Both the position numbers and the translations under genes were made by a program. This document shows, in pieces, positions 54,990 through 61,497 of a stretch of DNA of 64,000 nt (the first letter of the stretch is position 1; every line of letters starts with the position of its first letter). The stretch is from Phytomonospora endophytica (lineage in GTDB: Bacteria > Actinomycetota > Actinomycetes > Mycobacteriales > Micromonosporaceae): contig NZ_JACHGT010000002.1 of NCBI RefSeq assembly GCF_014202425.1, positions 372,001 to 436,000 of the forward strand. The letters run 5' to 3'. The notes below the pieces were generated by a model. That model searched no databases. It had not been told where the DNA came from and saw nothing but the letters and a program-made list of their open reading frames with translations.

Positions 54990-56138
54990 ATGGGCGACCA
55001 CGTCGAAACGCTGCTCGGTATCGCGGCCAACCCCTCGGCCCCGCCGGAGGTCCTCGCACGGCTGGAGGGACTGCCCGGTGCGGCGGCGGTCATCGCGGGG
55101 CGGGCGGACCTCGATCCGGAGCACGCTCGCAGGCTCCACCGCGACGCCGACGCCTACACGGCCGTGCGGCTCGCGGCCAACCGGCACGCGCCCACCGAGA
55201 TCCGCGAGGAGCTCGCCGGGCATCCCGACGCCTACGTGCGGGAGGCCGTGGCGCGAGTGGGGCATGTGGCCGAGCGGACCCTGGTCCGGCTCGCCGTCGA
55301 CCACGAGCGGCGCGTCCGCCTCGGGGTGGCCACGGGGGCGCACAACACGCCGCTGACGCACAAGGCGCTGCTCGCCGACGACGACTTCGAGGTCCGCGTC
55401 GCCGTCCTCGGGCGCGCCGAGGTGCCCGAGGAGCTCGCCAGGGCGCTCACCGCCGACGAGGACGTCTTCGTGCGGGCGGCGCTGGCGGGGAACCCGCGCG
55501 TCGCACCCGAGGTCGTCAAGCAGCTCATCGAGGACCCGAGCCCGCTGGTGCGCGCCACCGCCCTCGTCCGCCACGACGTCGGCGGCGACGTCCGTGAACG
55601 CGTCTACGCCGAACTCACCGGCGGCGGGCGGGACGTGGTGACCTCGATCCAGCTCGACAACGCCCTGTCCGGCGACGCGTCCTGGGTCCGCGGCGAGCTC
55701 ATGGAGACGCAGGTCGGTTTCCTGCGCACCCCCTACCCCTTCCTGCGCCGGGCCGTCGCGCGCAACCCGAAACTCCCCGCGCGGGTCGCCTCGAACCTGC
55801 TCACCGACGCCGACACCTGGGTCCGCCGCTTCGCCGCGCGGCACTCGTCGACGCCCGCCGACGTGCTCGTCGCCTTCACGCGCGAGTTCGAGCGCGTCGG
55901 CGAGGTCGGCATCGGCTACGTCCGGCACCCGGCCTTCCCCGCCTCCGCTCTCCCCCGGCTCGCCGCCGAGTCCGAGGTGCGGTTGCGGCTGCTGGCGCTG
56001 GAGTCGCCGGCGCTCCCGTCGGCCTCGGTCCTGACGCTGCTCGCCGACACCGACCCGCTCGTCGCGCACAACGCCTCGATCCACCCGGCGCTGCCGCTGG
56101 GCGCCATGCACGACCTGCTCACCGCCGCCGGGCGGTGA
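54990..56138 (+). CDS. Leucine-rich-repeat-variant (LRV/HEAT-like) repeat protein
   Basis: A 382-residue soluble protein built almost entirely of helical repeats of roughly 24 residues, with consensus AxNPxxPxxxLxxLxxDxxxxVRxAxA. Examples are LAANRHAPTEIREELAGH, LAGNPRVAPEVVKQLIED, VARNPKLPARVASNLLTD and LALESPALPSASVLTLLAD. This is the LRV pattern. Many actinobacterial LRV proteins are of unknown function and probably act as binding scaffolds. ATG 54990 is preferred to the start at 54942. It lies 24 bases before the dapD start and may be co-transcribed with it. Confidence 0.82.
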   Translation: MGDHVETLLGIAANPSAPPEVLARLEGLPGAAAVIAGRADLDPEHARRLHRDADAYTAVRLAANRHAPTEIREELAGHPDAYVREAVARVGHVAERTLVRLAVDHERRVRLGVATGAHNTPLTHKALLADDDFEVRVAVLGRAEVPEELARALTADEDVFVRAALAGNPRVAPEVVKQLIEDPSPLVRATALVRHDVGGDVRERVYAELTGGGRDVVTSIQLDNALSGDASWVRGELMETQVGFLRTPYPFLRRAVARNPKLPARVASNLLTDADTWVRRFAARHSSTPADVLVAFTREFERVGEVGIGYVRHPAFPASALPRLAAESEVRLRLLALESPALPSASVLTLLADTDPLVAHNASIHPALPLGAMHDLLTAAGR

Positions 56139-56162
56139 CCGCCGCCTCGTTACCCTTGCCCC

Positions 56163-57089
56163 GTGACCACCTACCTGACTGATTCCGCCTGGGGCGTGGG
56201 CGAGGCCCACCTCGACGCCGACGGGACCGTCCTCGACGTCTGGTACGCCGAACTCGGCCTCGGCGAGGCCAAGCCCACCGAACTCGACTTCGAGCCCGGC
56301 GAGGACGACGTCCTGGGGATCGAGACCGAACAGGTCACGACGACCATCGCGTCGCTGGCCGACGCGCCGCAGAACGCCGCCGACGCGTACCTCCGCCTGC
56401 ACCTGCTGTCGCACCGTCTGATCAAGCCGCACCAGGCGAACCTGGACGGTGTGTTCGGGCTGCTGTCGAACAACGCGTGGACCGATCTGGGGCCGATCCC
56501 CGCGCACCGCGTCGAGGAGGTCCGCCTCGCGCTGCGCCTGGAAGGGCACCGGCTGGAGGTCTACTCCGTCGACAAGTTCCCGCGCATGACCGACTACGTC
56601 GTCCCCAGCGGCGTGCGCATCGCCGACGCCGACCGCGTCCGCCTCGGCGCGCACCTGGCCGAGGGCACGACCGTCATGCACGAGGGTTTCGTGAACTTCA
56701 ACGCCGGGACCCTGGGCACCTCGATGGTGGAGGGCCGGATCGTGGCGGGCGTCGTCGTCGGCGACAACAGCGACATCGGCGCCGGGTCGTCGATCATGGG
56801 GACGCTGTCGGGAGGCGGCAAGGAGGTCGTGACGATCGGTGAGGGCTGCCTGCTGGGCGCCAACGCCGGGATCGGGATCTCGCTCGGCGACGACTGCGTC
56901 GTCGAGGCCGGCTGCTACATCACGGCGGGCTCGAAGATCACGCTGCCCGACGGCGAGGTCGTCAAGGCGCGCGAACTGTCGGGCGCCAAGGGGCTGCTGT
57001 ACTGGCGCAACTCGCAGACCGGCGCGCTGGAGGCCAAGCCGCGCACGGGGACGTGGGGCGGGCTGAACGCGGCGTTGCACAAGAACTAG
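56163..57089 (+). CDS. dapD: 2,3,4,5-tetrahydropyridine-2,6-dicarboxylate N-succinyltransferase
   Basis: A 308-residue enzyme of the succinylase branch of lysine/meso-diaminopimelate synthesis. The C-terminal half is a left-handed beta-helix with hexapeptide repeats ([14 protein letters not shown]-type stretch, [39 protein letters not shown]). The N-terminal segment [21 protein letters not shown] matches the actinobacterial DapD type. GNASLGTS-like [17 protein letters not shown] contains the substrate loop. GTG 56163 is 24 bases after the LRV gene. It supplies the wall cross-linking amino acid. A hairpin follows the stop. Confidence 0.95.
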   Translation: MTTYLTDSAWGVGEAHLDADGTVLDVWYAELGLGEAKPTELDFEPGEDDVLGIETEQVTTTIASLADAPQNAADAYLRLHLLSHRLIKPHQANLDGVFGLLSNNAWTDLGPIPAHRVEEVRLALRLEGHRLEVYSVDKFPRMTDYVVPSGVRIADADRVRLGAHLAEGTTVMHEGFVNFNAGTLGTSMVEGRIVAGVVVGDNSDIGAGSSIMGTLSGGGKEVVTIGEGCLLGANAGIGISLGDDCVVEAGCYITAGSKITLPDGEVVKARELSGAKGLLYWRNSQTGALEAKPRTGTWGGLNAALHKN

Positions 57090-57107
57090 GCACCAGCCTC
57101 AGACGGT

Positions 57108-57127
57108 GGCCGGGCACCCACCCGGCC
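57108..57127. terminator. Short terminator hairpin between dapD and the converging gene
   Basis: GGCCGGG (57108-57114) pairs with CCCGGCC (57121-57127) around a six-base CACCCA loop, in the 39-base gap between the two converging stops. The stem is short and lacks T runs. Confidence 0.5.
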
Positions 57128-57128
57128 G

Positions 57129-57803
57129 CTACCCGTCCTCGCCGAAGTCCTCGAAGTCCGGCCAGATCGCGATGTCGACGCCGTGGTTGTCCGGCGACGC
57201 GATCGTCCAGCCCTCCGGCGACGCGCTCACCAGCCGCCCGCCCGCGGCGAGCGCCGCCTCGACCCGCGCCTTCGCGTGGTCGGCGGGAACCGACAGGTCG
57301 ATGTGGGTGCGGCCCCGCCCGGGTTTCGGTGGGGTCAGCTCGTGGACCCACACGTGCGGGTTGCGGCGCTGCGGGTCGACCGCGTCGGCGTCGTCGAGCG
57401 GTTCGTAGCCCATGATCGCCGCCCAGAACGGGCGCACGTCGGCGTCACGGTCCTGTGCGACGGCGATGCCGGTGACCATGAGCGTCGACGGGTCGGGCCG
57501 GTAGCCCTCCCCGCGCGCGAACTCCTGGACCCGGCGGGCCAGCTCGGCGTCGAGCGGCCCGAGACCACCGCCGCGGCGGGTGCGCGTGCGGATGGTGACG
57601 CCGTGCGGGCGCACGTCGAGGTCGGGATGGTGGTCGAGCCCGTCGGCGATCTCGGCGACCGCGCTCGCCAGCGCGACCGCGTGGGTCAGGGAGTCGGCGG
57701 CGTAGAAGGCGTGGGCGCCCCAGAAGAGCACGCGCCAGTCCTCGACGCCGGGTCGCGCGTGGAAGCGTTTCGCGGTCATGCGGGGTTCCTGCGGGTCGGC
57801 CAT
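57129..57803 (-). CDS. PCD-like/VOC-domain fusion protein
   Basis: A 224-residue protein. Residues about 8-95 resemble pterin-4a-carbinolamine dehydratase: VASAVAEIADGLDHHPDLDVR carries the paired His of the active site, and VTIRTRTRRGGGL follows. Residues about 110-224 are a glyoxalase/bleomycin-resistance (VOC) domain (FWAAIMGYEPLDD, THIDLSVPADHAKARVE, NHGVDIAIWPDF). ATG 57803 follows GAGGAGG. Such fusions are seen in actinobacteria but their substrate is unknown. Because it lies near a folate-like gene, pterin chemistry is possible. Confidence 0.82.
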   Translation of the reverse strand: MADPQEPRMTAKRFHARPGVEDWRVLFWGAHAFYAADSLTHAVALASAVAEIADGLDHHPDLDVRPHGVTIRTRTRRGGGLGPLDAELARRVQEFARGEGYRPDPSTLMVTGIAVAQDRDADVRPFWAAIMGYEPLDDADAVDPQRRNPHVWVHELTPPKPGRGRTHIDLSVPADHAKARVEAALAAGGRLVSASPEGWTIASPDNHGVDIAIWPDFEDFGEDG

Positions 57804-58088
57804 CGCGGCGCCTCCTCGTGAGTCCTGCGGGGACGATAGACGCGGGGTGCGACGGATGGGAGGAGAACCGCTTCGTGACTCGCGTCGACGCCCTCGATGA
57901 CGGCCCACCGCCCGGCGACGCCTCACCGCGAGGAACGAGCGTGAAACCGTCGAGCGCGCACGGGCGAATCGCTTCCGGCGTCAGCGCCGGCGACCGAGCG
58001 CGCGGCCCGACCCCGACATCCCCCGAGAACCCCCGCCGCGCGGCGCGGGCGCGCTAGCGTCGAGTGCACATTCCACATTGGGGGACAC

Positions 58089-58454
58089 ATGGGCGTTGAG
58101 GAGTACAGCGGCGGCGTGGACGCGTCGTCGGGGATGCTGGTCGTGACGATGAACGACATCCCCGGCCACCGGGTCGACCGTGTCATCGGCGAGGTCTTCG
58201 GCCTGACCGTGCGGTCACGACACGTCGGCAGCCAGATCGGCGCCGGACTGAAGTCCCTCGTCGGCGGCGAACTCAAGGGCCTGTCGAAGACCCTCGTGGA
58301 GTCCCGGAACCAGGCGATGGAACGCCTCATCGAGCAGGCGCGCTCGCGCGGCGCCAACGCGATCATCGCGATGCGCTACGACGTGACCGAGGCCGAGACG
58401 GGCGCCGAGGTGTGCGCGTACGGGACGGCCGTGGTGGTGTCGCCGGTGGGTTAA
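58089..58454 (+). CDS. YbjQ-family (DUF74) heavy-metal-binding-domain protein
   Basis: A 121-residue YbjQ-like protein. Family points are LVVTMNDIPGHRVDRVIGEVFG at the start (about residues 17-38), then QAMERLIEQARSRGANAI and IAMRYDV, ending GTAVVV. The fold forms a pentameric ring in known structures; the function is unknown. There is a single ATG start with GGGGG upstream. Its 3' 240 bases are overlapped by the run-on frame of narI on the opposite strand. The stop TAA at 58452-58454 shares TTAA with the expected narI stop. Confidence 0.85.
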   Translation: MGVEEYSGGVDASSGMLVVTMNDIPGHRVDRVIGEVFGLTVRSRHVGSQIGAGLKSLVGGELKGLSKTLVESRNQAMERLIEQARSRGANAIIAMRYDVTEAETGAEVCAYGTAVVVSPVG

Positions 58455-59177
58455 CTCCCACCCCCGCCGCACCGGCCGCGCGCTCGCGCCCGGCCGGGCG
58501 TCGCGGGAGCGGTAGACCACGTACGGCCGGAACAGGTACGCCACCGGTGCGGTGAACGCGTGCACCAGTCGTGTGAACGGCCAGATCGCGAACAGCGCCA
58601 TCCCGATCAGGGTGTGCACGTGGAACGCCGGCCCCGCCTCGGCCATGACCGTCACCTCCGGCTGGAGCACGAACAGCGAACGGAACCACGGCGACACCGT
58701 CTCGCGGTAGTTGCCCTGGCTGTCGCCCGCGGCGCCGAGGAGGGTCGTGGCGAGTCCCGCGAGGAGCGCCGCCACCAGGACCACGTACATGCCCTTGTCG
58801 TTCCACGTCGTCGCCCGGAACACCGGCCCGGTCGTGCGCCTGCGGTAGACCAGGATCGCGACGCCGGCGAGTGTGCAGACGCCCGCGACGCCGCCCAGGG
58901 CCAGGGCCTGGACGTGGTAGGCGTGCTCGCTCAGCCCCATCGAGTCCGTGAGGCCCTGCGGGATCACCAGCCCGATGACGTGCCCGACGATCACGACGAG
59001 CAGCCCGAAGTGGAACAGCGGGCTCCCGATCCGCAGCAGCCGCGACTCGTAGAGCTCCGAGGACCGCGTCGTCCAGCCGAACTTGTCGTAGCGATACCGC
59101 CAGATCGTCCCGCCGACGAGGACCGCCACGACCACGTACGGCGCGATCCCCCACAGCAGCACGTCCACGGCGTTCAC
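58215..59177 (-). CDS. narI: Respiratory nitrate reductase gamma subunit, reading frame runs on antisense into ybjQ-like gene
   Basis: Residues 1 to about 241 are NarI, the cytochrome b membrane anchor taking electrons from quinol. Five helices are visible, with haem-ligand His in FHFGLLVVIVGHVIGL and FHVHTLIGMALFAIWPFTRLVH, and the usual C-terminus YVVYRSRDARPG ... RRGWE. There the normal gene would end, but no in-frame stop occurs and the frame continues for about 79 residues that are only the antisense of the YbjQ-like gene. TAA at 58453-58451 is one frame off. A lost stop or a sequence error is likely, and the functional protein is about 241 residues. GTG 59177 overlaps the narJ stop. Confidence 0.85.
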   Translation of the reverse strand: MNAVDVLLWGIAPYVVVAVLVGGTIWRYRYDKFGWTTRSSELYESRLLRIGSPLFHFGLLVVIVGHVIGLVIPQGLTDSMGLSEHAYHVQALALGGVAGVCTLAGVAILVYRRRTTGPVFRATTWNDKGMYVVLVAALLAGLATTLLGAAGDSQGNYRETVSPWFRSLFVLQPEVTVMAEAGPAFHVHTLIGMALFAIWPFTRLVHAFTAPVAYLFRPYVVYRSRDARPGASARPVRRGWELTHRRHHHGRPVRAHLGARLGLGHVVAHRDDRVGAARARLLDEAFHRLVPGLHEGLRQALEFAADEGLQSGADLAADVS

Positions 59178-59803
59178 CGCCCGGCCCCCGCCGCGTACGG
59201 CAGCAACTCCAGCCCGACCTGCTCACGCGGCGGCCCGCCCCGGGCGAGCGCCTTGGCGGCCTCGACGTCGGCGGGCGAGGCGCCCGGCAGCAGCGCGCAG
59301 ACGGCCTCGACGGGGGCCGCGTAGAAGGTCTTCGCCTCCAGCAGCGCCAGGCGGAGCAGTTCCAGTCCGGGCCGGTGCTCCTGGAGCAGTTCGAGTCCGG
59401 TGGCGAGGTCGACGGTCGCGGCGAATTCGAGCACGGCGGGCAGGAAGTCGGGGAGTTCGGCGTGGTCGAAGTCGGCGCCCGCCCGCCGGTAGCGCTCTTT
59501 CAGCCCGGCGAGCGCGCTGCCGCGCCGTCGGGTCTCACCGTCGCTCCACCAGGTCAGGTACAGGCAGCAGCGTTTGCGGGTGTCGAAGAGTTCGACGTAG
59601 TGGCGGGCGAGTTCGCCGGGTTCGGTCGCGCCGGCGCGGTCCAGGAAGTGCCCCAGCCGCTCCCGTGCGGGCGACGGCGGCAGCGCGTCGACCGCCTCGG
59701 CCGCGACGGGCAGCTGCGCCAGCAGGGCCGCGTCGGGGTACTGGAGGCACATGGAGGCGGCCTGGAGCGCGACGGCCTGGGCTCGCGCGGAGACGGTGGT
59801 CAT
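59174..59803 (-). CDS. narJ: Nitrate reductase molybdenum cofactor assembly chaperone
   Basis: A 209-residue helical chaperone of the TorD/NarJ family, required to mature NarGH in the cytoplasm and not part of the final enzyme. Family landmarks are LQAASMCLQYPDAALLAQLP at the N-terminus, HYVELFDTRKRCCLYLTWW and LPDFLPAVLEFAATVD. Its start overlaps the narH stop (59800-59803) and its stop overlaps the narI start, so narHJI are translationally coupled. Confidence 0.94.
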   Translation of the reverse strand: MTTVSARAQAVALQAASMCLQYPDAALLAQLPVAAEAVDALPPSPARERLGHFLDRAGATEPGELARHYVELFDTRKRCCLYLTWWSDGETRRRGSALAGLKERYRRAGADFDHAELPDFLPAVLEFAATVDLATGLELLQEHRPGLELLRLALLEAKTFYAAPVEAVCALLPGASPADVEAAKALARGGPPREQVGLELLPYAAGAGR

Positions 59804-61482
59804 GCCGTGGGCTCCTCTTCCTTCGCCGTGCCCTTGGGCTCGGGGAACAGTCCGTCGGGACGGCCGCGGCCGTCCCAGTTGAGCAGGTTGATCCGCCCGG
59901 CGTTGGGCCCGGTCGCGGCGATGTCCTCGCTCGACTGGCGGTCGCGCAGAGCGTGGAAGGTCTCGACCGACACCGGCGCCGGGCGGCCCGAGCCTTCACC
60001 GAAGGGCCCGCTGCCGCCCATGCCGGGCCCGCCTTCGACGTCGAGGCTGCACCCGAGTTCCTCCAGTTTCGAGGCGTCGCCGGCGAAGGCGGTCGGGATG
60101 ACGTAGCGCTCCTCGTACTTGGCGATCGCGAGTAGCCGGTACAGCTCGACCAGTCCCCCGCCGGTCATGCCGACGGCCGTCGCGAGGGACTCGTCGCGTG
60201 GGCGGCCGAGGTTGACGTCGCGCATGTAGGAGCGCATCGCGGCGAGTTTGCGGAGCACGAGCGTGACGGGTGCGGTGTCGCCGGCGGTGAACAGCTCGGC
60301 GAGGTACTCCACCGGGATGCGCAGGGTCTCGATGGCGCCGAAGAGGTTCTCGCCGGACTCGCCGTCGTGCCCGGTCTCGGTGAGGCGGTCGACGACCGGC
60401 GACAGCGGCGGGACGTACCAGACCATCGGCAGCGTCCGGAACTCCGGATGCAGCGGCAGCGCGACCCGGTGGACCTTCGCCAGGGCGTAGACGGGCGAGC
60501 GCACGGCGGCCTCCAGCCAGTCGTCGGCGATGCCGTCGCGGCGGGCGGCGGCCTGGACGGCCGGGTCGGCGGGGTCGAGGAGGATGTCGAGTTGCGCCTC
60601 GTAGAGGTCCTTCTCGTCGGCGGAGGCGGCCTCGGTGACGCGGTCGGCGTCGTAGAGGAACAGGCCGATGTAGCGCAGGCGGCCGACGCAGGTCTCGCTG
60701 CACACCGTGGGCAGGCCGACCTCGACGCGCGGGTAGCAGAAGGTGCACTTCTCGGCCTTGCCGGTGCGGTGGTTGAAGTAGACCTTCTTGTAGGGGCAGC
60801 CGGTGACGCACATGCGCCAGCCGCGGCACTGGTCCTGGTCGACGAGGACGATGCCGTCCTCGGCGCGCTTGTACATCGCCCCCGACGGGCATGAGGCGAC
60901 GCAGGACGGGTTGAGGCAGTGCTCGCAGATGCGCGGCAGGAAGAACATGAAGGCCTGCTCGTAGGCGAAGCGGACCTTGTCCTGCGACTCCTTCCGCAGC
61001 CGTTCGACGATCGGGTCGCGCGGGCCGTGCTCGGGGGCGCCGCCGAGGTCGTCGTCCCAGTTGGCGCTCCACTCGACGTCCATGGGTTCGCCGGTGAGCA
61101 GCGACTGGGGCCGCGCGACGGGGAAGTCGTCGCCGAGGGGCGCGCTGGTGAGCGTGTCGTAGTCGTAGGTCCAGGGTTCGTAGTAGTCGCGGATGTTGGG
61201 CAGGACGGGGTTGGCGAAGATGCTGAAGAGTTTGCGCAGCCGTCCCCCGGCCTTCAGACGGAGCCGGCCGCGCTTGTCGCGGACCCACCCGCCCTTCCAC
61301 TTCTCCTGGTCCTGGTATCGGCGCGGGTACCCCTGTCCGGGCCGGGTCTCGACGTTGTTGAACCACACGTACTCGACGCCGCCCCGGTTGGTCCACGCCT
61401 GCTTGCACGTGACCGAGCAGGTGTGGCAGCCGATGCACTTGTCGAGGTTCATGACCATGCCCATCTGGGCCATCACGCGCAT
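59800..61482 (-). CDS. narH: Respiratory nitrate reductase beta subunit
   Basis: A 560-residue iron-sulfur protein linking NarI to NarG. The four cluster-binding groups are visible: CIGCHTCSVTCK, CEHCLNPSCVASCPSGAMYK, CRGWRMCVTGCPYKK (with Trp replacing a Cys, marking the [3Fe-4S] cluster) and CTFCYPRVEVGLPTVCSETC. The length is somewhat above the usual 490-520, because of a Gly/Pro-rich C-terminal tail. ATG 61482 is preceded by GGAGA. It lies 15 bases after narG. Confidence 0.96.
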   Translation of the reverse strand: MRVMAQMGMVMNLDKCIGCHTCSVTCKQAWTNRGGVEYVWFNNVETRPGQGYPRRYQDQEKWKGGWVRDKRGRLRLKAGGRLRKLFSIFANPVLPNIRDYYEPWTYDYDTLTSAPLGDDFPVARPQSLLTGEPMDVEWSANWDDDLGGAPEHGPRDPIVERLRKESQDKVRFAYEQAFMFFLPRICEHCLNPSCVASCPSGAMYKRAEDGIVLVDQDQCRGWRMCVTGCPYKKVYFNHRTGKAEKCTFCYPRVEVGLPTVCSETCVGRLRYIGLFLYDADRVTEAASADEKDLYEAQLDILLDPADPAVQAAARRDGIADDWLEAAVRSPVYALAKVHRVALPLHPEFRTLPMVWYVPPLSPVVDRLTETGHDGESGENLFGAIETLRIPVEYLAELFTAGDTAPVTLVLRKLAAMRSYMRDVNLGRPRDESLATAVGMTGGGLVELYRLLAIAKYEERYVIPTAFAGDASKLEELGCSLDVEGGPGMGGSGPFGEGSGRPAPVSVETFHALRDRQSSEDIAATGPNAGRINLLNWDGRGRPDGLFPEPKGTAKEEEPTA

Positions 61483-61497
61483 CGCTTCTCCCTAGGC

